DNA of 64,000 nt from Novosphingobium sp. Rr 2-17 (GTDB lineage: Bacteria > Pseudomonadota > Alphaproteobacteria > Sphingomonadales > Sphingomonadaceae): assembly GCF_000272475.1 (NCBI RefSeq), contig NZ_AKFJ01000007.1, positions 124,001 through 188,000 on the forward strand, given 5' to 3'. Both the position numbers and the translations under genes were made by a program. Position 1 is the stretch's first letter; each line of letters begins with the position of its first letter. This document shows, one piece after another, positions 1 to 9,241 of the stretch. The notes below the pieces were generated by a model that worked only from the letters and a program-made list of their open reading frames with translations, had not been told where the DNA came from and did not search any database.

Positions 1-2255
1 GTAGTCGTTCTACCGAAGGGTTCACCGCAGTGATGGTGCCGGCATAATCGCACACCAACATCAGGTCGCGGCTGATCGTCCACAGCCGGTCGCGATCTTG
101 CGCATAGGCCGCCTCGGCCTGCTTTTGCGCCTCGATTTCGGTATTGGTGCCCACCCACGCAGTGATCGATCCGTGTGCATCGACCAGCGGTACGGCGCGC
201 GAAAGGTGCCAGCGATACTGCCCTTGCGCATCGCGAAGGCGGAACTCGGTCTCGTAGATCTGCCCGGTCGAAAGCGCCTGTTCCCAACCGCTAATCGCCT
301 TCTCGCGATCATCGGCATGGACGATGTCCAACCAGCCGGCGCCGTCCAGTGTCTCGCTTGCTCGGCCGCTGTAGGCATAGACGCGGTCGTTGAACCAGTC
401 GAGCCGCCCGTCGGGCCGCGCCGTCCAGACCTGGTTGGGCATGTTCTGCGCCAGACCTTTGAACTGCGCCTCGCTCTTTTGCAGGGCAAGCTGGGTATGC
501 CGGCGCTCGGTCACGTCCTGCACCACGCCGATCATGCGGATCGGCCGGCCGCTTGCGTCATATTCGAACTCGGCCTTGCGTGATATGATGCGCTCTTCGC
601 CATCGCTGGCGCGCCGAATGCGATACTCCACGTCCAGCTCGGACGTACCCGCGCTGCGGCCTGCCAGGTCGGAAACGGCGGATCGGTCTTCGGCGATGAC
701 CAATTGCTCGATCACCTTGCTCGATATCTCGGACCGCTCGGGAAAGCCGAAGATGCGGCAGAACTCTTCGGTGACGAACAGCCGGTCATGGGCAACGTCG
801 ATCGTGAAGATGCCGACGCCGCCGGCCGCCTGGGCGCGGCGCAAACGAGCCTCGCTCTCGCCAAGCGCGGCTTGCGCCTCGTATTCCTCGGTGCGGTCAC
901 GCATCAGCTTGACGAAGCCGATCGGCTGGCCATCTGCACCACGCAGCGGTGCCATCTCGGACGAGCCCCAGAACCGCTCGCCCGACTTGCGCAAGTGCCA
1001 GCGCGCATCGTGAACGCGGCCTACCGCCAGCGCTTCGGCCCGTTTGGCGGCGGGCCTGCCGGCCTCGCGATCCTCGGGCGTGAAGAGCAGCGCCATCGGC
1101 TGGCCCAGCATCTCTGCCTCGGTCCATTCCAGCATTTCGGTCGCGCCGCGGTTCCAGACGGTGACGACCCCGTCGAGATCGGTGGCGATGATGCCGTAGT
1201 CGACGGCGCCGTCGATGATCTGGCGGTGAAACGCTTCGCGCTCGCGCAGCGCTCTCTCGGCGCCCACACGCTGGACATGGGCCCAGGACCGCTCGGTCAC
1301 TTCGCGAATTACGCCCAGGTCGTAGTCGGTCCAACGGCGTGGCGCGTTGTGGTGGATCGCCATCAGCGCGGTGAGTCGGCCTGCCTTGACCAGCGGCATG
1401 CAGATCGTTGCGGCAATGCCGATCGCCTGGAACGTCGCAGCTTCTTCAGGGGGCAGCTCGGCGGCGTTGTCGTTGACGATGAGCGGGCGGCCCGCGGTCA
1501 GGTCCGCCACCGCGCGGGCGCCGAAATCGGTCAGACTATAGTGGCCTTGGATCGAGGACGTTCCCGCCGCATGCCAGTCGCCGCGAATGGTGAAGCCGTC
1601 GCCGTCCTCGTCCATGTCGGCATAGCCGCAACTGGAAATACCCAGGTGCTGCGCGGTCATGCGGGTGGTGATCTCCAGGATGTCGCCGGCAAAGCGCGAG
1701 CCGGTTATCGCGCCGCCTAGTTCATCCAGAAAGCGCAGACGGGCCGCATTCTTTTCGAGGGTCTCGCGCGCATGGTGCGCATCGCTCGTCTCTACCACGA
1801 TAGCGATGACGCCCCCCGGCTTGCCGTCGTCGCCCAGCACGGGTGAGTAATCGAGGTTCATCCACACTTGCTCGGGCCGCCCGTCGCGGTGCAAGGTGAG
1901 CTCGAAGTCGCGGTAGCTCAGAGTGCCTCCGGCCAAGCCCACGCGCATGACGTTGTCGTTGAAATCGGCGACCTCTTCCCACCCCTCGCGCACGTTGGAG
2001 CCCAGCAGGCGGCTATCGCGGCCCCCGGCGAAGCGCGAATAGGCGTCGTTGTAGATCATCACCCCGGCCTCGCCCCACAGCAGGACCAGCGGGATCGGGC
2101 TGGGTAGCATGAAGGCGATGGTGTGCATCAGACTGGTGGGCCAGCCTTCGATCGCGCCGATCGGCGTGGAGGCCCAGTCGTGCCGGGCGATGCGGCGCGC
2201 CATCTCTCCCCCGTGACCCAGGAACGTCTCGGCAATGCCGTTCGCTTTGTGCATT
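1..2255 (-). CDS. Multi-PAS/GAF sensor protein (probable sensor histidine kinase), C-terminus outside window
   Basis: About 751 residues are visible, starting at an ATG preceded by AGGGGCAGA; the frame has no stop before the left edge, so the catalytic end is missing. Reading the frame gives an N-terminal PAS-like segment (about 1-130), a GAF-like segment (about 150-300), then three further PAS/PAC units and the start of a fourth (RDLMLVCDYAGTITAVNPS at the edge). Repeated PAC-like ends (for example DRTEEYEA and VQDVTERR) separate the units. There is no transmembrane segment or signal peptide in the visible part, so it is probably cytoplasmic. The tandem PAS-GAF layout is typical of HWE/HisKA_2 sensor kinases or cyclic-di-GMP enzymes; the output domain cannot be seen, so kinase is an inference. 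It is divergent from the purine cluster, and whether it controls it is unknown. Confidence 0.8.
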
Positions 2256-2537
2256 CTGCCCCTGAACCACCGCCGTTAGAATCGACGCCAAAACCTGGGC
2301 GCCACCGTTTCGAACACGTTCTATCGGGTTGGCCCGTTTCGCATCCCAACTGCCGCGATTGCACTTCTACCGTCACCCGTGGTTCCACGCTAGTGTATGA
2401 ATTGCCTCCAAAATGGTCTCCTCACCGATCCACCCTGACCGTCAGCCGGATTGCGCCCATCATGAACCCGCGTGAAAACACCTGCTCTGTTTTTGGCAAC
2501 GATCCGTTCCGATCATTGCGTTTGATCGAGCGGGGGG
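2256..2537. promoter_or_regulatory. Divergent intergenic region between sensor gene and purine cluster
   Basis: These 282 bases separate two divergent genes and must hold the promoter of the sensor gene and very likely that of the hpxX-led operon. I see no convincing palindrome, riboswitch or sigma-70 consensus pair. A purine-rich stretch (GAGCGGGGGG) directly precedes the ATG at 2538. Confidence 0.4.
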
Positions 2538-2768
2538 ATGCCGCCAGAGGATGCCACATGCGCGCCGCCTGCCCCCCGTACCAGACGCTCCATCGTGTCT
2601 GACGCCCCCCCCTTGAGTGCCGCCGTTCCGCTGACGCCGGAAGAGGTCGCCGCTGCCAGCACGGCGCGCGGGTTGCCGATTCCGTCCGCTTGCCAAGAAG
2701 GCGTGGCCGCCAATCTCGCACTGCTCGCGCGCCATGCGGCGACCATGCGCGGCAGGCCCGCAACATGA
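2538..2768 (+). CDS. hpxX: HpxX: AtzG-like (DUF4089) small amidase partner
   Basis: A 76-residue protein whose C-terminal half (GLPIPSACQEGVAANLALL) is the DUF4089/AtzG core. AtzG-type proteins are small GatC-like partners needed for folding and activity of AtzE-type amidases; in Klebsiella the equivalent HpxX is encoded with HpxY in the oxalurate branch of urate breakdown. Its stop overlaps the start of the amidase gene (ATGA at 2765), as expected for a stoichiometric pair. The ATG at 2538 follows a G-rich stretch; an in-frame GTG at 2595 would give a 57-residue protein closer to the core domain, so the true start is uncertain. Confidence 0.78.
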   Translation: MPPEDATCAPPAPRTRRSIVSDAPPLSAAVPLTPEEVAAASTARGLPIPSACQEGVAANLALLARHAATMRGRPAT

Positions 2769-4117
2769 AGACCGCGCTGGAAATCGCCGCAGCGGTACGT
2801 TCTGGCCGCATCTCCGCGCTGGCTGTGGCAGAGGACTGCCTGGCCGCACTGGCAGCGGCGAATGGCACCCTGATCGCAGTAACGCGGCTGCTGGCCGATC
2901 GCGCCCGCGCGGACGCAGCGGCAGTGGATGCCTTGGTCGCCGCTGGCAAAGACCCCGGCCCGCTTGCCGGAGTGCCCTTTGGCGTGAAGGACTTGTTCGA
3001 CGTCGCCGGCCTGCCAACCACTGCCGGCTCGACGATATACACAGACGCGGCGCCGGCCCTGGCAGATGCGCAAGCGGTGGCGCGGCTTTGCGCGGCAGGC
3101 GCAGTGCTGGTCGCCACGCTCAACATGGACGAATTCGCCTACGGCTTTGCAACGATCAACGCGGCCTATGGCACGACCCGCAATCCACACGATCCCTCCC
3201 GTCTTTCAGGCGGCTCCTCGGGCGGCTCGGCGGCGGTTGTCGCCGCCGGGCTGCTCCCTTTCTCGCTGGGATCGGATACCAATGGCTCGGTGCGAGTGCC
3301 CGCTAGCCTGACCGGAACGTACGGCCTCAAGCCCAGCCATGCGGACCTGCCGCTGGGCGGGGTGTTTCCTTTCGCTGAAAGCTTCGACGATATCGGCCAC
3401 TTCGCCAACTCGGCTGCCGACATGACGCTGATCTGGGAAGTGCTGTCCGGTCGCGAGGCCAAGTGCGAGTTGCAGGATTTCCGCATCGCGCGGCTTGGCG
3501 GCCGTTTCCGAGAGAATGCCGAGGCGGACCAGATCGCCGCGATCGACGCCATTGCGCCCGCCGCACCGCTGATCGAACTTCCTGAGATCGCCCGCGCCCG
3601 TTCCGCCGCCTTCCTTATCACTGCCTACGAGGGTGGGGCGCTTCACCGCGAGGCGCTGGCCGCCGACCCGATGCGCTTTGACCCGCAAGTGCGCGACCGC
3701 CTGCTGGCCGGTGCCTTGCTGCCCGACGAACTGTATGCCGAGGCACAGGCGTTTCGCGCCGAATATCGGGCGCGGATCGAGGCGCTGGTCGCCGATTACG
3801 ACGTGCTGCTCGCCCCCGCCACGCCCACAGTGGCGCCGCTGGTCAGCGATCCGCGCATTCTGATTGACGGCGCGCTCAGCCCGGCGCGCGCGGACTTGGG
3901 CATTCATACCCAGCCGATCAGCTTTACCGGATTGCCCTCGCTCAGCGTTCCGCTCTACCGTCCCGGCAAGTTGCCGATCGGGCTGCAGTTGATCGGGCGG
4001 CCCGGAGGTGAGGCGGACGTGTTCGCCTTTGCCGCGTGGCTTGAGGCGCAAGGAATTATCGGCGTGACGATGCCGCGTGGGGCGGCACATTCGGCGGATC
4101 AGGGGGCAATAGCATGA
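2765..4117 (+). CDS. hpxY: HpxY: AtzE-family amidase (oxalurate branch)
   Basis: A 450-residue amidase-signature protein. Visible catalytic elements are Lys75 in GVKDLFD, the SGGSSGGS loop (Ser151/152) and the GSDTNGS nucleophile region (Ser176), making the Ser-cisSer-Lys triad. AtzE family members hydrolyse small carbamoyl/ureido compounds and work with an AtzG partner, which is the overlapping gene upstream. In the Klebsiella hpxWXYZ operon this protein acts on the oxalurate step. Here HpxX, HpxY, HpxW and HpxZ are all in the same island as a ureidoglycine-glyoxylate aminotransferase that makes oxalurate, which supports that role over allophanate or 1-carboxybiuret hydrolysis. Start and stop overlap the neighbours by 4 bases each. 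The exact reaction (hydrolysis or transcarbamoylation to oxamate) is not shown by sequence. Confidence 0.82.
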   Translation: MKTALEIAAAVRSGRISALAVAEDCLAALAAANGTLIAVTRLLADRARADAAAVDALVAAGKDPGPLAGVPFGVKDLFDVAGLPTTAGSTIYTDAAPALADAQAVARLCAAGAVLVATLNMDEFAYGFATINAAYGTTRNPHDPSRLSGGSSGGSAAVVAAGLLPFSLGSDTNGSVRVPASLTGTYGLKPSHADLPLGGVFPFAESFDDIGHFANSAADMTLIWEVLSGREAKCELQDFRIARLGGRFRENAEADQIAAIDAIAPAAPLIELPEIARARSAAFLITAYEGGALHREALAADPMRFDPQVRDRLLAGALLPDELYAEAQAFRAEYRARIEALVADYDVLLAPATPTVAPLVSDPRILIDGALSPARADLGIHTQPISFTGLPSLSVPLYRPGKLPIGLQLIGRPGGEADVFAFAAWLEAQGIIGVTMPRGAAHSADQGAIA

Positions 4118-5478
4118 ACCAGACGACGGCGACCGCCGAAGCACCACCCGTCCAGACGGGTGCGCTGGCGCGGTACTTCTCCTTTGCCGAACGTGGCACC
4201 AATGCCCGCACCGAAGTGCTGGCGGGCGCCACCACCTTCCTGACGATGGCCTACATCGTCCTCGTCAACCCGGCGATCCTGGGCAGTGCGGGGATGCCGG
4301 TGGCTTCCGTCGCGGCGGCGACGTGCTTTGCCGCCGCCTTCGCCTCGATCCTGATGGGCCTGGTCGCCAACACGCCCTTGGCCTTGGCGCCGGGCATGGG
4401 GCTGAACGCGTACTTCAGCTACACCGTGGTCCAGCAAATGGGCGTACCCTGGCCGGTGGCGCTGGGCTGCGTGTTCATCTCGGGCGTTGCGTTCCTGGTG
4501 CTGACGTTGACGGGCGTACGCCAGTTGATCGTCACTTCTATACCGCAATACTTGTTTGCGGCGGTTGCTGGCGGGATCGGGCTGTTCATCGGCTTTATCG
4601 GCTTCAAGGACGCCGGCATCATCGTTGCCAACCCGGCCACCTTCGTGGCGCTGGGGAACCTGAGCGCGCCGGGCGCGGCGCTGGCGCTGTTCGGCCTTGT
4701 CGTCATCGGCGCGCTGAGCGTGTGGAACGTGCGCGGCGCGATGCTCGTCGGCATCGTCGCCACCACCCTGGTCGGCTGGCTCTCGGGCATGGTCACCTTC
4801 AAGCCCGAACCCTACAGCCTTTCGGCGCTGACCGGCACCGCCTTCAAGCTCGATCTGGGCGGCGTGTTCGGCCTTTCGGGCAAGCACGGCCTGGGGCTGC
4901 TGGAAATCCTGTTCGTCTTCCTGTTCGTCGATCTGTTCGACAACATCGGCACGCTCGTCGCCGTCACCAAGCGTGCGGGGCTGATGGACGCCGCCGGTCG
5001 TATCCCCGGCCTCAACCGCATCCTTGTGACCGACGCCGTCGCCACCATCGTCGGCTCGATGGCGGGCACCAGCACCGTCACCAGCTACGTCGAAAGCGCG
5101 GCGGGCGTTCAGGTCGGCGGGCGCACCGGGCTTACCGCCGTCGTCACGGGCCTGCTGTTCCTGGCGATGATGTTCGTGGCACCGTATGCCCAGCTTATTC
5201 CGCTCGCCGCCACCGCGCCCGCGCTCATCATCGTTGGCGGCTTGATGCTGCTGCCGTTGACCGAAGTGCAGTGGGAAGACCCGCTCAGCGCCATCCCGGC
5301 GTTCCTGACCGTGGCGATGATCCCGCTGACCTTCTCGATCGCCAACGGCCTTGCCTTCGGCATCACCGCCCACGCCGCGCTCAAGCTCGTGCGCGGTACA
5401 ATCACCAAGAAGGACTGGTTCCTATTGATCCTGGCACTGCTGTTCGTTGCCCGCTTCGTGTGGATGGGAGGCGCCTGA
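4114..5478 (+). CDS. NCS2-family purine base permease (AzgA/GhxP-like)
   Basis: A 454-residue inner-membrane protein with about 12 to 14 hydrophobic segments and the FLTMAYIVLVNP start of the first membrane span that is typical of the AzgA/PbuG/GhxP branch of the nucleobase-cation symporter-2 superfamily. Members of that branch import hypoxanthine, guanine or adenine with protons. It overlaps hpxY by 4 bases and the next gene by 1 base, so it is co-transcribed with purine catabolism. It likely brings in bases released in the periplasm by the nucleosidase-like protein encoded next. It is distinct from the UraA/PbuX-type permease at 30397, so the island carries two permeases of different substrate class. 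Confidence 0.88.
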   Translation: MNQTTATAEAPPVQTGALARYFSFAERGTNARTEVLAGATTFLTMAYIVLVNPAILGSAGMPVASVAAATCFAAAFASILMGLVANTPLALAPGMGLNAYFSYTVVQQMGVPWPVALGCVFISGVAFLVLTLTGVRQLIVTSIPQYLFAAVAGGIGLFIGFIGFKDAGIIVANPATFVALGNLSAPGAALALFGLVVIGALSVWNVRGAMLVGIVATTLVGWLSGMVTFKPEPYSLSALTGTAFKLDLGGVFGLSGKHGLGLLEILFVFLFVDLFDNIGTLVAVTKRAGLMDAAGRIPGLNRILVTDAVATIVGSMAGTSTVTSYVESAAGVQVGGRTGLTAVVTGLLFLAMMFVAPYAQLIPLAATAPALIIVGGLMLLPLTEVQWEDPLSAIPAFLTVAMIPLTFSIANGLAFGITAHAALKLVRGTITKKDWFLLILALLFVARFVWMGGA

Positions 5479-6413
5479 TGCGTTCGTTTACCGCCGCCGC
5501 GCTCTGCGCCCTGGCATCACTCGCCGCCAGCCCGGCGCTGGCCCAGCAATTGGACACGACGCCGCGCACCTTGGTGATGACCGCGTACCAGCCCGAATGG
5601 AACGCGCTGGCCCACGCCGTGACCGAGCCCAAGGAATACACCCTCAACGGCATGACCTACATGACCGGCACGCTGGAAGGCAAACCGGTGCTGCTGATGC
5701 AGAGCGGCGTTTCCATGGTGAACGCGGCGATGAACACGCAGCTTGTGATCGACAAGTTCGCGGTGCGCCGCATCGTGTTTTCCGGGATTGCGGGCGGGGT
5801 CGATCCCGCGCTGTCGATCGGCGATGTGATCGTGGCGGAGGACTGGGGCCAGTATCTGGAAGTCAACTTCGCCCGCAAGGCCGGGCGCGGCTGGAAATCG
5901 CCCGAGCCGGTCGATCCGCGCGCGCCGAAGAACTGGCAGTTCATGTATCCGCGCGGCACCCGCGTGGGCAACGCCACCGAGGCGCCCGAGCGGCACTATA
6001 CCTTCGCGATGGACCCGCAACTGCTCGATCTGGCGCGCAAGCTGGCGCCTACCATCGCCATGGAACGCTGCGTGCCGCCATCGCCGCACCAGCTTCCCGG
6101 CTCGAAGCTGTGCTTGCCTCGTCCGCCCAAGGTGGTCGTTGGTGGCACCGGCGTCAGCGCGGGCGTCTTCGCCGATAACGCCCAGTTCCGAAAGTACCTC
6201 CACACCGCCTGGAAGGCGCGGGTGCTCGACATGGAAAGCGCTGCCGTGGCACAAGTCGCTTACGCCAACCACGTCCCTGCGATCGTGTTTCGCAGCCTTT
6301 CGGACCTTGCCGGTGGCGACAAGGAGAAGAACATGGAGGACACCTTCGAGCATCTGGCCTCGGTGAACTCGGCCCATGTGGTGCGTGCCTTCGTTGCAGC
6401 GCTGCCTAACTAA
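5478..6413 (+). CDS. Secreted nucleosidase/phosphorylase-superfamily protein (MTAN-like)
   Basis: A 311-residue protein with a clear Sec signal peptide (about 1-22, cleavage after ALA). The mature part has the phosphorylase-superfamily features: FSGIAGGVD near residue 100, DMESAAVAQVA with the ribose-binding Glu, and FRSLSDLAGGD with the catalytic Asp of the MTA/SAH nucleosidase group. Such enzymes cleave purine nucleosides to base and ribose. An export signal makes methionine-salvage function unlikely and points to processing of external nucleosides, with the base taken up by the permease encoded just upstream (TGATG overlap). There is an insertion with two cysteines (CVPPSPHQLPGSKLC) that could form a disulfide in the periplasm. 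Hydrolysis rather than phosphorolysis is inferred. Confidence 0.78.
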   Translation: MRSFTAAALCALASLAASPALAQQLDTTPRTLVMTAYQPEWNALAHAVTEPKEYTLNGMTYMTGTLEGKPVLLMQSGVSMVNAAMNTQLVIDKFAVRRIVFSGIAGGVDPALSIGDVIVAEDWGQYLEVNFARKAGRGWKSPEPVDPRAPKNWQFMYPRGTRVGNATEAPERHYTFAMDPQLLDLARKLAPTIAMERCVPPSPHQLPGSKLCLPRPPKVVVGGTGVSAGVFADNAQFRKYLHTAWKARVLDMESAAVAQVAYANHVPAIVFRSLSDLAGGDKEKNMEDTFEHLASVNSAHVVRAFVAALPN

Positions 6414-6419
6414 AGCGCG

Positions 6420-8000
6420 ATGATGCAAACCGTCACCGCCACACAGGGCATCGTCACTGCTCCGCATTTCCTGGCCGCAGAGGCTGGTTGCTCCGTCCTG
6501 CGCGATGGCGGCACGGCGGTGGAAGCCTGCGTCGCCGTCGCTGCTGCGCTGGCGGCGGTCTATCCGCACATGACCGCGATCGGCGGCGATGGCTTCTGGG
6601 TGATCCGCGAACCCGACGGGCGCGTCCATTCGATCCATGGCTGCGGCGGGGCAGCGGCAAAGGCCGACTTGTCACTGTATGCGGGGCTGGACGCGGTTCC
6701 GACGCGCGGGCCTTTGGCGGCGAACACTGTGGCGGGCACGATCTCGGGCTGGGCGGCGGCGCTGGAAGACCCGGCGTGCAAGCTGCCGCTCGACCGCTTG
6801 CTGCGCGATGCGATCGGTTACGCACAAGATGGCGTGCCGGTGACGGCCGGGGGCGCGGGCATCGCGGCGGCCAAGGGTGGCGAACTGCGCGGGCAACCCG
6901 GCGCTTATGCCGCGACCTTCGAACCCGAAGGCCGTCCGCTGGTGGAAGGCGACATCTTGCGCCAACCGGCGCTGGCGTCGACCTTGCGCAAGCTGGCGAA
7001 GAACGGCCTCGCCGATTTCTACAGTGGCGAACTGGCGGCGATGATCGCCGATGACCTGGCGATGCTGGGCAGCCCGGTTTCGGCGAGCGACCTGGCCGCT
7101 CACACGGCGTCCCGGCCCGAGCCGCTGGGCGCCGACATTCGCGGGGCGACGCTTTACAACTCTACGCCGCCGACGCAGGGCTTCGCCTCGCTGCTGATCC
7201 TGGCGCTGTTCGATCGGCTCAAGGTGGATGCGGCGGACGGCTTCGATCACGTCCACGGCCTGGTCGAAGCGACCAAGCAAGCGTTCCTGCTGCGCGACCT
7301 TCATGTGGGCGATCCGGCTTACACCGATTTCGATTTCCAGGGCCTGCTCGATGATCCCGCCGCGCTCGATGCGCTGGCGGCACGGATCGATCCCGCGACA
7401 GCGCTGCCCTGGCCGCAGCCGCCGCAGTGGGGCGATACGTGCTGGTTCGGCGCTGCGGATGCGGAAGGCAGGGTGGTTTCGTGCATACAATCGACGTATT
7501 TTGAGTTCGGTTCGGGTCTTGTTCTGCCGCAAACGGGCATAATCTGGCAAAATCGCGGCAGTTCGTTCCGGCTGGCGCAAAGCGGCTGGAACGCGCTCAA
7601 GCCGGGCCGAAAGCCGTTTCACACGCTGAATCCCGCGCTTTGCGTGTTCGAGGATGGGCGGGTGATGGCCTACGGGACCATGGGCGGCGAAGGCCAGCCG
7701 CAGACGCAGGCCGCGCTATTCACGCGCTATGCGCACTTTAACGACACCTTACAGCACGCGATCAGCGCCCCGCGCTGGTTGCTGGGCCGAACCTGGGGCG
7801 ATCAGTCCACCACCCTCAAGCTGGAAGACGGCTTCGACGAAGCGCTCTACGCGCAGCTTGCAGCGGCGGGCCACGAAGTCGAACGCGTCGGTCCGCTGAC
7901 GCCAACGATGGGCCATGCGGGCGCGGTCGTGCGCCTGGCAAACGGGACATTCGAAGGCGCAACCGACCCACGCAGCGACGGCGGCGTGGCGGCATGGTAA
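6420..8000 (+). CDS. hpxW: HpxW: oxamate amidohydrolase (gamma-glutamyltransferase fold)
   Basis: A 526-residue Ntn-hydrolase of the gamma-glutamyltranspeptidase superfamily. It lacks a signal peptide, unlike periplasmic GGT. The autoprocessing site is recognisable as GDTCWFGAADAEG, with Thr340 as likely nucleophile, followed by VSCIQSTY and the glycine-rich YGTMGGEGQPQ. HpxW converts oxamate to oxalate and ammonia, the last step of the oxalurate branch in Klebsiella; the neighbours HpxX/Y/Z and the ureidoglycine-glyoxylate aminotransferase make this assignment far more likely than glutathione metabolism. Two adjacent ATG codons (6420 and 6423) could serve as start. The 3' end overlaps the next gene by 7 bases. 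Confidence 0.85.
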   Translation: MMQTVTATQGIVTAPHFLAAEAGCSVLRDGGTAVEACVAVAAALAAVYPHMTAIGGDGFWVIREPDGRVHSIHGCGGAAAKADLSLYAGLDAVPTRGPLAANTVAGTISGWAAALEDPACKLPLDRLLRDAIGYAQDGVPVTAGGAGIAAAKGGELRGQPGAYAATFEPEGRPLVEGDILRQPALASTLRKLAKNGLADFYSGELAAMIADDLAMLGSPVSASDLAAHTASRPEPLGADIRGATLYNSTPPTQGFASLLILALFDRLKVDAADGFDHVHGLVEATKQAFLLRDLHVGDPAYTDFDFQGLLDDPAALDALAARIDPATALPWPQPPQWGDTCWFGAADAEGRVVSCIQSTYFEFGSGLVLPQTGIIWQNRGSSFRLAQSGWNALKPGRKPFHTLNPALCVFEDGRVMAYGTMGGEGQPQTQAALFTRYAHFNDTLQHAISAPRWLLGRTWGDQSTTLKLEDGFDEALYAQLAAAGHEVERVGPLTPTMGHAGAVVRLANGTFEGATDPRSDGGVAAW

Positions 8001-9241
8001 GCGCGTTCAACATCCCCGGCGGCGCCCGCGCCGTCGCCCGCTGCGATGCGCTGGCGGTCGCCCCGTACAGCGACATGGTCGACGGCCTTTTCCGCGGGTA
8101 TCTGACCCCCGCCTACAGCACATCGCAAGACGCGCTGGGCGATTGGATGGGCCAAGCAGGGATGACCGTGCGCCGCGACGCCGCCGCCAACCTGATCGGC
8201 CGCTACGAAGGCTTGAACCCGGGCGCCCCGGCGCTGGTGATCGGCAGTCACCTTGATTCCGTAAGGGATGGCGGGGCTTACGACGGCCCGCTGGGCATCA
8301 TGCTGGGCATCGAATGCGTCGCCGCGCTGCATGCCGGGAAGCAGCGCCTGCCGTTCCCGATCGAGGTCTACGCCTTCGGGGACGAGGAGGGCTCGCGCTT
8401 TCCCGCCGCCATGCTGACCAGCCGTGCGGTCGCGGGCACCCTCAGCGTAGAGGCGCTGGACGTGGCCGATGCCGAGGGTGTCACTCTGGTCCAGGCCGGG
8501 GTGGATGTGGCCCGCTACCTCTCCGCCCGCCGCGATCCGGGCGCGACGCTGGCTTATCTCGAGGCGCATATCGAGCAAGGCCCGGTGCTCGAAGCGGACG
8601 GCCTTGCGGTCGGCACCGTCACCGGGATCGCCGCGCAATTGCGCTATGCCGTCACCGTCAAGGGCATGGCCGGGCACGCCGGCACCACCGCGATGCGCCT
8701 GCGCCGCGATCCGCTGGCCGGCGCGGCAGCGATGATCCTGGCGGTCGAACAACTGGCGCGCGGCGACAATTCCGATGCGGTGGCGACCGTAGGCGTGATC
8801 GAGGCGTCGCCCGGCGCGGCCAACGTGATCCCCGGCGAAGTGCATTTCACCATCGACGTCCGATCGGCCACCGAAGCGCGGCGCAACGCCGTGGCCGAGG
8901 CGATCCTGGAGCGGATCGCCGAGATCGCCGATGCGCGCGATCTCGATTTTGCAGTCGAGCGCATCCACGATCTGGCCGCCAGCCCGTGCGATCCCGCGCT
9001 GATGGACTTGATGGACGAAGCGCTGATCGCCGCCGGCCAGCCGGTCCGTCGCCTCGTCTCGGGCGCCGGGCACGATGCCATGAACATGGCCGCGCTGTGT
9101 CCGACCGCGATGCTGTTCATCCGCTGCGCAGGCGGCATCAGCCACAATCCCGCCGAGCATGTCGATCCCGCCGATGTCGAGATCGCCCTCAACGTGATGC
9201 TCGGCTTCCTACACCGTCTTGGAGAGAAATTTGCCGCCTGA
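7994..9241 (+). CDS. Allantoate amidohydrolase (M20 family, AllC/HpxF-like)
   Basis: A 415-residue M20/amidase-hydantoinase-carbamoylase family metallohydrolase. Metal-binding motifs are in the expected order: GSHLDSV, DGPLG, FGDEEGSRF, EAHIEQGPVLE and GISHNPAEH, with the dimerisation domain between. This family includes allantoate amidohydrolase, ureidoglycolate/ureidoglycine hydrolases and N-carbamoyl-L-amino acid hydrolases, which look alike. Position between HpxW and the ureidoglycine-glyoxylate aminotransferase, and next to PuuE allantoinase, fits release of ammonia from allantoate to give (S)-ureidoglycine. A carbamoyl amino acid hydrolase cannot be excluded on sequence alone. It overlaps hpxW by 7 bases and the next gene by up to 23 bases. 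Confidence 0.85.
   Translation: MVSAFNIPGGARAVARCDALAVAPYSDMVDGLFRGYLTPAYSTSQDALGDWMGQAGMTVRRDAAANLIGRYEGLNPGAPALVIGSHLDSVRDGGAYDGPLGIMLGIECVAALHAGKQRLPFPIEVYAFGDEEGSRFPAAMLTSRAVAGTLSVEALDVADAEGVTLVQAGVDVARYLSARRDPGATLAYLEAHIEQGPVLEADGLAVGTVTGIAAQLRYAVTVKGMAGHAGTTAMRLRRDPLAGAAAMILAVEQLARGDNSDAVATVGVIEASPGAANVIPGEVHFTIDVRSATEARRNAVAEAILERIAEIADARDLDFAVERIHDLAASPCDPALMDLMDEALIAAGQPVRRLVSGAGHDAMNMAALCPTAMLFIRCAGGISHNPAEHVDPADVEIALNVMLGFLHRLGEKFAA

Noticed and set aside
4099..5373. Long open frame (424 codons) on the minus strand across the NCS2 permease gene
   Set aside because: It is antisense to a well-supported permease and reads as Arg/Gln/Asp-rich low-complexity sequence, as expected from the complement of GC-rich codons.
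5478..6413. Methionine-salvage MTA/SAH nucleosidase
   Set aside because: It has an export signal and lies between purine permease and oxamate hydrolase genes.
6420..8000. Gamma-glutamyltranspeptidase for glutathione breakdown
   Set aside because: No signal peptide, and position among HpxX, HpxY, HpxZ and the ureidoglycine aminotransferase favours HpxW.
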